A stretch of 64,000 nt of DNA from Clostridia bacterium (GCA_017399065.1 JAFQEL010000012.1:1-64000), one strand, 5' to 3'. Shown: positions 16,432 to 26,012, numbered from the stretch's first letter. Numbers and translations: made by a program. The notes: generated by a model not told the origin, from the letters alone.

Positions 16432-18525
16432 ATGAATACTTACATTAATGAAATAACTTCAAAGCCGGTGAATACTGACGATGGCGGTGTGCTTTACAAA
16501 ATCCCTGCAGGTGCTATGTGCGGTAACGGAGACCTCGGTGTCGTGTTTGATAATGATGATAACGGTCTTGTTATTCATATATCAAAGTGCGATTTCTGGA
16601 AGTTTAATCACGGTGTGCATAAAGACGGAGGAATCAAGACGGTTGGCAATCTGCGGATTAAAAATGTTGATCTGAATTCATATAATATTAGGCAGTATTT
16701 CGACAAGGGTCTGCTTGAATGTAAATTCGGCGACACTGAAATCGAATTTTTTGTCGCTCCCGAAAATCTCATATATTTTGAAATCAAAGCACCGGTTTCT
16801 GCTGAGTTTCCGTGTGTTGATATTGATATGCCCTCTACCTGCGGCTCTGTCAACTCAAAAACGGAGAATGACGGTGTGAAGTGCTGTGTGCGTAAGTTTG
16901 AAGGTGCTGAGCTTGAGCGTGAGTCGGGTGTTGCTGTATGCTGTAAAGAGACGGCGTCATACGAGGCTGACGGCTGCAGATATGCACGTTACTGTATTTC
17001 TGTTGTTACGAATTTTGATGACCGTAAGTATGCAGAAAAAGCGGCGGACATGCTTGGGGCTTGTGATTATGAAGCGGATAAAGACAAAATACGGGAGAAG
17101 TGGACAAGCTTTTTCTCTGCATCCAAGGTTACGCTTGAAGATAAGGTTATAGAAAGCTACTATAATTCAAGCCTTTATCACCTTGCAGGATGTATGGGTA
17201 ACAGAGAGTTTCCTCCCGGCTTATTCGGCAATTTCATAACCGATGATTTCTTTCCCTGGGCAGGAGACTATCATATGAATTATAATTATGAGGCTCCGTA
17301 TTATTGTATATTTTCTGCCAATCATCCTGAGCTGTTTGACGGCTATATGGCTCCGATCAATGATATGAAGGAGAATGCGGCAGGATTTGCGAAGCTGTTC
17401 GGCTGTAAGGGTTACGCCTTCCCTGTAAGCTTCGGGCCGAAGGCGCTTGACGTATACAGTCAGGCAGACTGCAAGGAGCACGGCATACTCTTCCTCGGTC
17501 AGAAGAGTCACGCTGCCTATGCCTGTGTAATTCCGATAATGCACTGGTTTTCAACCTATGACAAAGAATATGCGCTTGAAAATTATTACGATTTTGTGCT
17601 GAATACTGCCGCTTTCTGGGAGGATTACCTTGTAAAGCAGAGAGGTAAATATGTAATAAAAGGTGATGCGGCACATGAAATACCTTATTATCGCGGAAAG
17701 AAATTTCGATATATTACTCATTTCGGTCAGGTAAATACCGTTAATGCGATAAATTCACTCGGTCTGGTAAAGCTGCTTTTTGCTGCGGTTTATGATATGG
17801 CAAGAGAGCTCGGACTCAACAAAGAAAAATACTCTTTGTGGGAGAATATTATTGAAAATCTGAGCGATTTTCCGACCTTTATAAAGAAGGGCAAAAAGTG
17901 CTTTCGCTATTCAAAATTCGGTATACGCTGGAGAGATGAAAATACTGTTGGTCTGCAGCATATTTATCCTGTATCGCAGATTGGTTTTTCTTCGGGTGAG
18001 AAGCTGCTGAAAATTGCCCGCAACACATATTTTATTAATGACAGAAGGCTTGATGACAACGGCTCTAACTCGTATCTGCCATCAGGTGCGAGAATTGGTG
18101 TTGATCCTGATTTCATTATTGAGGGTATTCATCAGAATATAAAGGAATTTGCTCTGCCTAACAGACTTTTCCGTCACCACGGCGGCGGTATTGAGCACCT
18201 GACCACGGTGCCTGCAACCGTCAACGAAATGCTTATGCAGAGCTATGAAGGTGTGATCAGACTATTCCCTTGCTGGGACAGAAAATCGGATGCTTCATTT
18301 GAAAACCTGCGTGCTGACGGTGCATTTCTTGTATCTGCCGAAAACAAGGGTGGCAAATTGACAAAGCTTAAAATCAAGAGTCTCAGAGGCAGAAGGTGCA
18401 ATGTCGAATGCTCTGATATAAGCCGTATTGTGCGTGAGTCGGACGGCAGTGAAGCAGCATTTGAGAGAGCAGGGGACACGGTGTCTTTTGAGACGAAAAG
18501 CGACGAAACTTACATTCTGATATAG
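16432..18525 (+). CDS. GH95-like glycoside hydrolase, cytoplasmic
   Basis: A 697-residue protein related to GH95 (alpha-L-fucosidase/galactosidase). The N-terminal beta domain starts with IPAGAMCGNGDLGVVFDN, equivalent to the GNGRLGAMVFG motif. The (alpha/alpha)6 barrel contains WAGDYHMNYNYEAPYY (about residues 275-290) and the C-terminal part has NEMLMQSYEGVIRLFPCWDR followed by a beta domain. There is no signal peptide, so it would act on imported oligosaccharides or glycosides. The sequence diverges in many barrel segments, so substrate is uncertain. It appears as a single gene between the pseudouridine synthase (40 bp upstream) and a promoter-containing gap. Confidence 0.75.
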   Translation: MNTYINEITSKPVNTDDGGVLYKIPAGAMCGNGDLGVVFDNDDNGLVIHISKCDFWKFNHGVHKDGGIKTVGNLRIKNVDLNSYNIRQYFDKGLLECKFGDTEIEFFVAPENLIYFEIKAPVSAEFPCVDIDMPSTCGSVNSKTENDGVKCCVRKFEGAELERESGVAVCCKETASYEADGCRYARYCISVVTNFDDRKYAEKAADMLGACDYEADKDKIREKWTSFFSASKVTLEDKVIESYYNSSLYHLAGCMGNREFPPGLFGNFITDDFFPWAGDYHMNYNYEAPYYCIFSANHPELFDGYMAPINDMKENAAGFAKLFGCKGYAFPVSFGPKALDVYSQADCKEHGILFLGQKSHAAYACVIPIMHWFSTYDKEYALENYYDFVLNTAAFWEDYLVKQRGKYVIKGDAAHEIPYYRGKKFRYITHFGQVNTVNAINSLGLVKLLFAAVYDMARELGLNKEKYSLWENIIENLSDFPTFIKKGKKCFRYSKFGIRWRDENTVGLQHIYPVSQIGFSSGEKLLKIARNTYFINDRRLDDNGSNSYLPSGARIGVDPDFIIEGIHQNIKEFALPNRLFRHHGGGIEHLTTVPATVNEMLMQSYEGVIRLFPCWDRKSDASFENLRADGAFLVSAENKGGKLTKLKIKSLRGRRCNVECSDISRIVRESDGSEAAFERAGDTVSFETKSDETYILI

Positions 18526-18623
18526 GTTAAATTTACTAAATGTCAAAATGTGTTGACAAAGCGGGTAAAAGATATTAAACTATTATAATAGTGTGTAAGT
18601 ATGCACTAAAAATCATAATTAGG

Positions 18624-19346
18624 ATGAATGAATTGGAACAAGAATTTGTTTTTAAGAATCAAGCATTCCGTAAACGGTGCGTGTCCGTGATGATTATAGC
18701 AGCAGTGCTTGCAGGTGTTTACGTTGTTATCGGTCTTATCAATATTCCGCACTGTCAGAATTATCCGCGCTTTGTAATACGTGTTATAATGACTCTTTTC
18801 TATGCGTTAGAGCTGAGCTTGTTTGCTCACCGTAATTCCGTTTATATGGAAATAGGCGGCGACTACGCTCTTGCAAGGCGGTCTTGTGCCGGAATGATAA
18901 TTTCCCTTATTGTAAACGCTATCGTTGAGGCTTACTATGTTTCGGTTTTCTTGCAGGAATCAGGCACGCTTCGTCTGATTTATATGTGCGTGATCATCGT
19001 TATCGCCTGCCTTACAACCTTGCCGCTGATACTGTTCCAGTATCTTAACTTTGAATTCGGTCTTATGAGGATTGCAAGTGCAGTAAGCGTAATGGCTTCA
19101 CTCGTTTCTTTCTGTATCGGTTTCCTTATTATTGCAACGAATCAGCTCAGTGCTTCTGCTCAGGGTGTGCTTGCTACGGCAGGTGCGGTTTTTGACAGCT
19201 TTGCACCGATTTATCTGATACATTGCTTTGTGCCGATTGTAGTGATTGAAATTGCAAGAGATGCTTTTGTTAAGCAGATGAAGATGGAAGCAAAGTTTGC
19301 TCCCGAGGCTCCGGAGGGTGAGCCTGAAAACGAAAAAACAAAATAA
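18624..19346 (+). CDS. integral membrane protein, unknown function
   Basis: About 240 residues with five to six predicted membrane segments (for example VMIIAAVLAGVYVVIGL, GMIISLIVNAIVEAYYVSVF, LIYMCVIIVIACLTTLPLIL and a C-terminal IYLIHCFVPIVVIEI) and a charged cytosolic tail rich in Glu. No family was recognised. The start is uncertain: ATG 18624 is placed right against AGG, while an in-frame TTG at 18633 has better spacing to AGGATG; GTG 18591 is less likely. A TTGACA at 18553 is followed by AT-rich sequence without a clean -10 at proper spacing. It ends 5 bp before a terminator. Confidence 0.75.
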   Translation: MNELEQEFVFKNQAFRKRCVSVMIIAAVLAGVYVVIGLINIPHCQNYPRFVIRVIMTLFYALELSLFAHRNSVYMEIGGDYALARRSCAGMIISLIVNAIVEAYYVSVFLQESGTLRLIYMCVIIVIACLTTLPLILFQYLNFEFGLMRIASAVSVMASLVSFCIGFLIIATNQLSASAQGVLATAGAVFDSFAPIYLIHCFVPIVVIEIARDAFVKQMKMEAKFAPEAPEGEPENEKTK

Positions 19347-19351
19347 TTCCG

Positions 19352-19388
19352 AAACAGCATTTATCTTTTGTGATATTTGCTGTTTTTT
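19352..19388 (+). terminator. rho-independent terminator
   Basis: AAACAGCA (19352) pairs with TGCTGTTT (19378-19385) and runs into a T tract. Confidence 0.7.
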
Positions 19389-19411
19389 TATTTTTACCGC
19401 GTCGGTTTGTG

Positions 19412-19425
19412 TTTTTGTACAAAAA
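19412..19425. promoter_or_regulatory. perfect palindrome upstream of nifJ
   Basis: TTTTTGTACAAAAA, a 14-bp perfect dyad 37 bp before the nifJ -35 element; GTACAAAAG recurs between the promoter hexamers (19475-19483). Candidate regulator site; no known consensus is matched with certainty. Confidence 0.3.
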
Positions 19426-19462
19426 GTTGCTAAATTTATTATAATTTACATATAATAAACTC

Positions 19463-19491
19463 TTTACATATCCGTACAAAAGTGATAATAT
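19463..19491 (+). promoter_or_regulatory. nifJ promoter
   Basis: TTTACA, 17-bp spacer, TAATAT. A strong AGGAGG site at 19528-19533 lies 10 bp before the nifJ ATG. Confidence 0.7.
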
Positions 19492-19543
19492 ATTGACGGT
19501 GCATTTTCAGCATTGCTATTTAAATATAGGAGGAATATAAAAC

Positions 19544-22500
19544 ATGGCCAGAAAAATGAAAACCATGGACGGTAACAACGCTGCGGCATATGTATCCTAT
19601 GCGTTTACGGAAGTTGCCGGTATCTACCCGATCACACCTTCCAGCCCCATGGCAGACTATGTTGACCAGTGGTCAGCACAGGGACTCAAGAACATCTTCG
19701 GAACAACAGTAAAGGTTGCAGAAATGCAGTCTGAGGCAGGTGCAGCAGGTACCGTTCACGGTTCACTTGCAGCAGGTGCTCTCACAACTACCTATACTGC
19801 TTCCCAGGGTCTTCTTCTTATGATCCCCAATATGTACAAAATCGCAGGTGAGCTTCTTCCTTCAGTTTTCCACGTATCAGCTCGTTGCGTAGCTTCACAT
19901 GCTCTTAACATCTTCGGCGACCATTCCGACGTCTACGCTTGCCGTCAGACAGGTTTCGCAATGCTTGCCGAGACAAATACACAGGAAGTTATGGACCTTG
20001 GTGCTGTTGCTCACCTTGCAACAATCAAGAGCCGTGTTCCCTTCCTCAACTTCTTCGACGGCTTCCGTACATCTCACGAGCTTCAGAAGATTGAAATCTG
20101 GGACTATGAAGATCTTAAGGAAATGTGCGATATGGACGCTGTCAAGGGCTTCCGTGACCGTGCACTCAACCCCGAGCATCCCGTAATGCGTGGTTCACAC
20201 GAAAACGGCGATATCTTCTTCCAGCACCGTGAGGCTTGCAACAGCTACTACGATGCAGTTCCCGCTATCGTTGAGGAATATATGGGCAAGGTCAATGCAA
20301 AGCTCGGTACAAACTACCAGCTCTTCAACTACTACGGTGCAGAGGACGCAGAGCGCGTAATCGTTGCTATGGGTTCATTCTGTGACGTTGCAGAAGAAGT
20401 TATCGATTACCTTACAGCTAAGGGTGAGAAGGTCGGTCTTGTAAAGGTTCGCCTTTACCGTCCCTTCTCAGCAGAGAAGTTTGTTGCAGCTATCCCTGCA
20501 ACAGCTAAGAAGATTGCTGTTCTTGACAGAACAAAGGAGCCCGGTTCACTCGGTGAGCCTCTCTACCTTGACGTTGTTGCTGCTCTTGCTGCAACAGGCA
20601 GAACAGGCCTTACAGTAACAGGCGGCCGTTACGGTCTCGGTTCTAAGGATACTCCTCCCTCAAGCGTATTCGCAGTATACGATGAGCTTGCAAAGGATGC
20701 TCCCAAGCCTCAGTTCACAATCGGTATCAACGATGACGTTACAAACCTTTCACTCGAAGAGAAGGAAGCTCCCAACACAGCTGCTGAGGGTACAATCGAG
20801 TGTAAGTTCTGGGGTCTCGGCGGCGACGGTACTGTCGGTGCTAACAAGAACTCCATTAAGATCATCGGTGACCATACAGACAAGTACGTTCAGGCATACT
20901 TCCAGTACGACTCCAAGAAGACAGGCGGTATCACCGTTTCTCACCTTCGTTTCGGCGACAAGCCCATCAAGAGCCCGTACTACATCAACAAGGCTGACTT
21001 CGTTGCCTGCCATAACCCCTCTTATGTTGAGAAGGGCTACAAGATGGTTAACGACGTTAAGCCCGGCGGTGTATTCCTCGTAAACTGCCAGTGGTCTGCT
21101 GACGAGCTCAGCGCTAAGATGCCTGCTGAAGCAAAGCGCTACATTGCAAAGAACAATGTTCAGCTCTACACTGTTAACGCTATCGATCTTGCTGCAGAAA
21201 TCGGTCTCGGCAAGAGAACAAATACAATCCTTCAGGCTGCTTTCTTTGCACTTGCAAACGTTCTTCCCAAGGACGAAGCTATCGGCTACATGAAGGATGC
21301 AGCAACAAGATCCTTCCTCAAGAAGGGCCAGGATATTGTTGACATGAACCACAAGGCTATCGATGCAGGCTTCGGCGCATTCGCTAAGATTGACATTCCT
21401 GCTGACTGGGCTGACGCTGCTGATGATGCTGCTCCCGCAGCTTCCGTAGGTGCAGAGAAGCTCGTTAAGATGGTTGACGGTATCATGAAGCCCGTCGGTC
21501 TTATGAACGGTGATTCTCTTCCCGTTTCTGCTTTCACAGACCATGCTGACGGTACGTTCGAGCACGGTGCTTCCGCATACGAGAAGCGCGGCGTTGCAGT
21601 TATGGTTCCCGCTTGGGATGCTTCCAAGTGTGCACAGTGTAACCGCTGCTCATACGTATGTCCCCACGCAACAATCCGTCCCTTCGCTCTTACAGCTGAC
21701 GAGGCTGCCAATGCTCCCGAGCAGGCAATCATCGTTGACAAGAAGGGTAAGGGCAAGGATGCTTACAAGTATACTCTTGCTGTTTCTCCGCTCGACTGTA
21801 TGGGTTGTGGTGTTTGTATCGGCGTATGTCCCACAAACTCCCTCACAATGGTTCCCAGAGAGTCTCAGGATAATCAGCAGCCCGTATTCGATTATATGGT
21901 CGCTAATGTAACAGAGAAGGCTGATATGTGCGATAACACAGTTATCGGCAGCCAGTTCAAGAAGCCCCTTCTTGAGTTCTCCGGCTCATGTGCAGGCTGT
22001 GCAGAAACATCTTATGCACGCCTTATCACTCAGCTCTTCGGCGACAGAATGTATATCTCCAACGCAACAGGTTGTTCATCAATCTGGGGCGGTCCTGCAG
22101 CAACATCACCCTACACAACAAATGCTAAGGGTCAGGGTCCTGCATGGGCAAACTCCCTCTTCGAGGATAACGCAGAGCACGGCTTCGGTATGCTCCTCGG
22201 TCAGAACGCTATCCGTTCCAGACTTATCGACGATGCTAAGGCACTTGTTGAATCTGACAAGGCAAGCGACGAAATCAAGGCAGCTTGTGCAGCATACCTT
22301 GACACAGTTAACGACGGTGCAAAGAACGGCGCAGCAGCAGATGCTCTTGTTGCAGCAGCTTCAAAGTGCGATTGCGAGCTTTGCAAGGATATCGTTGACA
22401 ACAAGGATTACCTTGCTAAGAAGTCTGTATGGATCTTCGGCGGTGACGGTTGGGCATACGACATCGGCTTCGGCGGTGTTGACCACGTTCTTGCTTCCGG

Positions 22501-23083
22501 CCAGGATGTAAACATCATGGTATTTGATACTGAGGTTTACTCAAACACAGGCGGTCAGGCTTCCAAGGCTTCTCAGATCGGCCAGGTTGCTCAGTTCGCA
22601 GCAGCAGGTAAGGCAATCGCTAAGAAGAGCCTTTCCGAAATCGCTATGAGCTACGGTTACGTTTACGTTGCTCAGATTGCTATGGGCGCTGATATGAACC
22701 AGACAATCAAGGCTATCACAGAAGCTGAAGCATATCCGGGTCCGTCAATCATCATTGCATACGCTCCCTGTGAGATGCACAGCATCAAGGGCGGTATGAT
22801 GAACTGCCAGAATGAAATGAAGAAGGCTGTTGACTGCGGCTACTGGAATATGTTCCGCTACAATCCCGCACTCAAGGCTGAGGGCAAGAATCCCTTCACA
22901 ATCGATTCCAAGCCCGCAACAGGCAGCTACCGCGACTTCATCCTTGGCGAGGCTCGTTACTCATCACTCACACGTTCCTTCCCCGAGCGTGCTGAAGAGC
23001 TCTTCGCACAGGCTGAAAAGGCATCTATCGACAGATACGATCACCTTCTCAGACTCAAGGATCTCTATGCTCCCGCTGAATAA
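19544..23083 (+). CDS. nifJ: pyruvate:ferredoxin (flavodoxin) oxidoreductase
   Basis: Homodimeric single-chain enzyme (1179 residues) that oxidises pyruvate with CoA to acetyl-CoA, CO2 and reduced ferredoxin, the central energy step of anaerobic fermentation. Domains in order: pyruvate-binding domain I (ITPSSPMADYVDQW), transketolase C-like domain, gamma domain, an inserted 2[4Fe-4S] ferredoxin domain with CAQCNRCSYVCP from Cys696 and CMGCGVCIGVCP from Cys752, and the TPP-binding domain with GDGWAYDIGFGG and NTGGQASKAS (about residues 965-1010). An additional cluster ligand motif GSCAGCAET is present. Codon use is strongly biased (AAG, TTC, ATC, GGT) compared with neighbours, as expected for a very highly expressed gene. 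Followed by a ferredoxin gene. Confidence 0.98.
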   Translation: MARKMKTMDGNNAAAYVSYAFTEVAGIYPITPSSPMADYVDQWSAQGLKNIFGTTVKVAEMQSEAGAAGTVHGSLAAGALTTTYTASQGLLLMIPNMYKIAGELLPSVFHVSARCVASHALNIFGDHSDVYACRQTGFAMLAETNTQEVMDLGAVAHLATIKSRVPFLNFFDGFRTSHELQKIEIWDYEDLKEMCDMDAVKGFRDRALNPEHPVMRGSHENGDIFFQHREACNSYYDAVPAIVEEYMGKVNAKLGTNYQLFNYYGAEDAERVIVAMGSFCDVAEEVIDYLTAKGEKVGLVKVRLYRPFSAEKFVAAIPATAKKIAVLDRTKEPGSLGEPLYLDVVAALAATGRTGLTVTGGRYGLGSKDTPPSSVFAVYDELAKDAPKPQFTIGINDDVTNLSLEEKEAPNTAAEGTIECKFWGLGGDGTVGANKNSIKIIGDHTDKYVQAYFQYDSKKTGGITVSHLRFGDKPIKSPYYINKADFVACHNPSYVEKGYKMVNDVKPGGVFLVNCQWSADELSAKMPAEAKRYIAKNNVQLYTVNAIDLAAEIGLGKRTNTILQAAFFALANVLPKDEAIGYMKDAATRSFLKKGQDIVDMNHKAIDAGFGAFAKIDIPADWADAADDAAPAASVGAEKLVKMVDGIMKPVGLMNGDSLPVSAFTDHADGTFEHGASAYEKRGVAVMVPAWDASKCAQCNRCSYVCPHATIRPFALTADEAANAPEQAIIVDKKGKGKDAYKYTLAVSPLDCMGCGVCIGVCPTNSLTMVPRESQDNQQPVFDYMVANVTEKADMCDNTVIGSQFKKPLLEFSGSCAGCAETSYARLITQLFGDRMYISNATGCSSIWGGPAATSPYTTNAKGQGPAWANSLFEDNAEHGFGMLLGQNAIRSRLIDDAKALVESDKASDEIKAACAAYLDTVNDGAKNGAAADALVAAASKCDCELCKDIVDNKDYLAKKSVWIFGGDGWAYDIGFGGVDHVLASGQDVNIMVFDTEVYSNTGGQASKASQIGQVAQFAAAGKAIAKKSLSEIAMSYGYVYVAQIAMGADMNQTIKAITEAEAYPGPSIIIAYAPCEMHSIKGGMMNCQNEMKKAVDCGYWNMFRYNPALKAEGKNPFTIDSKPATGSYRDFILGEARYSSLTRSFPERAEELFAQAEKASIDRYDHLLRLKDLYAPAE

Positions 23084-23098
23084 TCAAATATTTAGTAC

Positions 23099-23126
23099 TT
23101 GCATTTTTACAATTGTGTGATACAAT
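23099..23126 (+). promoter_or_regulatory. candidate promoter and dyads before the ferredoxin gene
   Basis: TTGCAT, 16-bp spacer, TACAAT. The octamer ACAATTGT occurs twice (23109-23116 and 23122-23129), and TTGT-GTGAT-ACAA forms a dyad over the -10, a possible operator. Confidence 0.45.
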
Positions 23127-23159
23127 TGTCTCATAAATCTAAAGAGGAGGATAATCACA

Positions 23160-23330
23160 ATGGCATACGTTATTTCTGACGATTGCATCGCTTGCGGTGC
23201 ATGTGCAGCAGATTGCCCCGTAGGTGCTATCTCTGAGGGCGACGGCAAGTATGTTATCGATGCTGATACTTGCATCGATTGCGGCGCTTGCGCAGGTTCC
23301 TGCCCCGTAGGTGCAGCTCAGGAGGGCTAA
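23160..23330 (+). CDS. 2[4Fe-4S] clostridial-type ferredoxin
   Basis: A 56-residue electron carrier with two perfect cluster motifs, CIACGACAADCP and CIDCGACAGSCP, each CxxCxxCxxxCP, arranged in the usual pseudo-two-fold repeat. It very likely accepts electrons from the NifJ enzyme encoded 76 bp upstream and passes them to hydrogenase or other acceptors. Start ATG 23160 has a strong AGAGGAGGAT site. It has its own candidate promoter and a good terminator downstream. Codon use is optimised like that of nifJ. Confidence 0.97.
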   Translation: MAYVISDDCIACGACAADCPVGAISEGDGKYVIDADTCIDCGACAGSCPVGAAQEG

Positions 23331-23359
23331 TCCCACACAACGCAATAATTAAACAAAGA

Positions 23360-23387
23360 GCCGTCCGGTTTACCGGGCGGCTTTTTT
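23360..23387 (+). terminator. ferredoxin terminator
   Basis: GCCGTCCGG TTTA CCGGGCGGC stem-loop (one G-T pair) followed by six T. Confidence 0.9.
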
Positions 23388-23476
23388 GTAGGATTCTGTA
23401 CAGAGCGGTTTGTTTGGTATTGCGATTAAATTGATTGTTTGTTATAATAAAGAAAATTGTTTTTTGAGGTGTTGGC

Positions 23477-25885
23477 ATGAAAGGTAATTTTTGCGTTGAA
23501 TGTGGTCAGAGATTAAATCCGAAGTACCAACTTTGCGAGAGATGTAATAAGAGTGAAATTAAGAAAAAGATGAGAAAGAAAAAAACCAAAATAGTATTTG
23601 CAGTTCTTTGCCCTGCTCTGATGATATGTGCAGTTGTTTCATTTTTTGTAGCTAGCCAGCAAAAAACCTCTAATGCTTCCGTTAACTATAATTCTTTTGC
23701 GGAAGGTTTTACATCGGTTCTGATTGTTGATGAAGAATCGGCGATTGAAGCTATATCTACTGTTGCCGATAATCTTGGAATACAAAGCCCACAGGAAGAG
23801 TTAAAGGTTGTTGATATAAATGAAGTTGGCGGAAATAAGTTCTATAGGGTTCAGCAGTATTATTCAGGAATACCGGTTTATGGCAGAACTGTAGTAGTTT
23901 CTGCAGACAGTAAAGGTAATGCATTGGCATTAACGGCTAATTTCAAAAATCTTACTGAAAATATCCAGACAATTCCTATGGTATCTCAGACAGAGGCGGA
24001 AAGCTCAATTAAGGAATATTTTGATGTTGAAGATATTAATGTGCAAAGTTTGGGCTCCGATAATCTGGTGATTTATGCTCCTGAAAACCGGCAGGCTGTA
24101 TTGGCATATAGCCTATTGATTGATGACAGTATTGAGATTGTTATTAATGCATTAACAGGAAAAGTTATAAAAGTTAACGATAATATTAATAATGTTTCAG
24201 CTCAAATAAGATCGCATAATAATGAGGTTACCGGTACGGGATGGCGAAACAGTGACGGCAGTTATCATCTTTATAATGATGAGTATAAAATTGAAGTATT
24301 TGATGTGGATGGCATCATTACAACAAGTAAAGAAGGTACGGTGCACACTGATTTTAAAAAATATGGGATCGATACTCTTTACTCTGAAACTAATATTTTT
24401 GATGAAAATGCGATTATACTTATGAACGATGTAATAAGTATTGCTGATTATTTTGAAGATTTAGGTTTTAAAGGTTTCGATCGAATACACCTTGCTATAA
24501 ATGACAGTTATCAAAACGGAAGTAATGCACGTGGTGGCGGTTTAAATGAGAATGGCGTTGACAAAGCTATTATGTTGATGGGTAGTCAATATGATTTTGA
24601 TGAGAAAGATGTTACGGCACATGAGTTTACGCACGGAGTTACTGGGCTACTGGTTAACTGGGATGAAGAATCCCTTGAAAATAAAGCATTGCTTGAAGCT
24701 TATTCTGATATTTTTGGGATATTGTATGAGGATTCTGTAGAGCCTGATTGGAGAATGATTCATTTATCAGAGGTGCTTAGAGATTTATCTGATCCCACGT
24801 CAACAGGACATCTTGATAATACATCAGATATAGAGAATTCCAATGAAGATGATTATCATTATCAAATGTCTACAATAATTTCTCATTGTGCATACTTGAT
24901 GTGGAATGGACTTGACGGCAGTTCGGACAGGTGTATTGATACAGATGATCTCGCAGAACTCTGGTATCAGTCTCTGCTACTTCTGCAGTCTGATGCGGAT
25001 TTTTCACAGTGCAGAAATGCAGTTGAGTTAGCCGGCAGAATTATGTTAAGAAACAAAGATATCACATCGGTACAATATGAGACAATAACAGATGCATTCA
25101 AAAGGGTTGGCATACAGAACGCTGCTTATACTGTTACGCAGACAGTGAAGAATGAGTTCGATCTGGTTGTACAGAGCCATAACGGCAATGACAGCGCCAG
25201 TTTCAAACTTGAGGTAGTTAAAATGCCCCGGATAAATTATATCACCGGCTTTTTTGGAAGCGCTAAAACAGTTGTAAAAAAGACAGTTACATCCGGAGAG
25301 TACCATCTGGAGCTGGGAGATGGAGTTTACACAATACGGCTTATGGATGATAGCGGTACATTTGACAATAATGAAGTAATCAGTATAAAGATTGTCGTTG
25401 ATGGAGATGGCATTGATGCAGTTGATAAAGTGACTTTAAAAACTGATTTTTCTGATATTATTACCGTTGTTTTGAATTCTACTGTTCCAAATGAATATGC
25501 AGATATGGTTAACACCGTTATGTCTGAACTTGAAATGTGGGAAATGTCAGACGGTAAGAATGCAGTTCTGGTAGAACTGCAAGAAATATCTGGCGATTAC
25601 AATATTTGTGTCGGATACAGTGATGATGTGTCTGTTGAGTCTGATGAGGCTGTATATTCATTTACATGTGACTACTATATATCCTATCATATAAGAGATG
25701 GTGTGTTGACTGAAATTGAAGGTGGTTCACCGATTATGCCTGGCGAGGAACTGATGTGGGGCGGTATAGGTAACGGTAGACATAAGATTGGTGTAGTGTT
25801 CTGGAATGTTACAAAGCCGTATTCTGCTAAGCTTCGAACGATGAATTCTCTTTTCTCTGATATAAAATTTTCTGAAGATGAATAG
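23477..25885 (+). CDS. membrane-tethered M4 (thermolysin-like) metalloprotease with N-terminal zinc ribbon
   Basis: An 802-residue protein. Residues 5-24 form a short zinc ribbon (CVECGQRLNPKYQLCERC). A basic stretch and one membrane segment follow (VLCPALMICAVVSFFV, about 40-58), placing the ribbon in the cytosol. Residues about 75-235 are an FTP/PepSY-like propeptide (KVVDINEVGGNKFYRVQQYY, GIPVYGRTVVV). The peptidase M4 domain has HEFTHGVTG with the HExxH zinc ligands, and NKALLEAYSDIFG providing the third ligand Glu. About 250 C-terminal residues are beta-rich extracellular modules. Codon use is visibly A+T-richer than neighbours, which suggests transfer or relaxed selection. Likely acts on extracellular or cell-wall proteins. 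Tethering with a cytosolic zinc ribbon is unusual for M4 enzymes, which are normally secreted. Confidence 0.9.
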   Translation: MKGNFCVECGQRLNPKYQLCERCNKSEIKKKMRKKKTKIVFAVLCPALMICAVVSFFVASQQKTSNASVNYNSFAEGFTSVLIVDEESAIEAISTVADNLGIQSPQEELKVVDINEVGGNKFYRVQQYYSGIPVYGRTVVVSADSKGNALALTANFKNLTENIQTIPMVSQTEAESSIKEYFDVEDINVQSLGSDNLVIYAPENRQAVLAYSLLIDDSIEIVINALTGKVIKVNDNINNVSAQIRSHNNEVTGTGWRNSDGSYHLYNDEYKIEVFDVDGIITTSKEGTVHTDFKKYGIDTLYSETNIFDENAIILMNDVISIADYFEDLGFKGFDRIHLAINDSYQNGSNARGGGLNENGVDKAIMLMGSQYDFDEKDVTAHEFTHGVTGLLVNWDEESLENKALLEAYSDIFGILYEDSVEPDWRMIHLSEVLRDLSDPTSTGHLDNTSDIENSNEDDYHYQMSTIISHCAYLMWNGLDGSSDRCIDTDDLAELWYQSLLLLQSDADFSQCRNAVELAGRIMLRNKDITSVQYETITDAFKRVGIQNAAYTVTQTVKNEFDLVVQSHNGNDSASFKLEVVKMPRINYITGFFGSAKTVVKKTVTSGEYHLELGDGVYTIRLMDDSGTFDNNEVISIKIVVDGDGIDAVDKVTLKTDFSDIITVVLNSTVPNEYADMVNTVMSELEMWEMSDGKNAVLVELQEISGDYNICVGYSDDVSVESDEAVYSFTCDYYISYHIRDGVLTEIEGGSPIMPGEELMWGGIGNGRHKIGVVFWNVTKPYSAKLRTMNSLFSDIKFSEDE

Positions 25886-25892
25886 TGATATA

Positions 25893-25915
25893 GCCGTCCT
25901 TTCCGGGCGGCTCTT
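25893..25915 (+). terminator. terminator after the M4 protease gene
   Basis: GCCGTCC TTTCC GGGCGGC followed by TCTTTTCTT. The stem sequence closely repeats that of the ferredoxin terminator at 23360. Confidence 0.75.
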
Positions 25916-26012
25916 TTCTTGCGGTTGGGCTGTAAAGATGGGGCAATTTGCAATTCATAATGCGCAATTCTCAATTGTTGAAAAATGGACTCAAATGTTA
26001 TTCTGAGAAAAA

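Noticed and set aside
18553-18589. TTGACA and TATAAT before the membrane protein gene
   Set aside because: Spacing of 25 bp is too long for a normal promoter; a weaker TAAACT at 17 bp is possible but not convincing.
20750-21565. 271-codon antisense frame inside nifJ
   Set aside because: Long antisense frames are expected from the strong codon bias of nifJ; low-complexity product, no translation signals.
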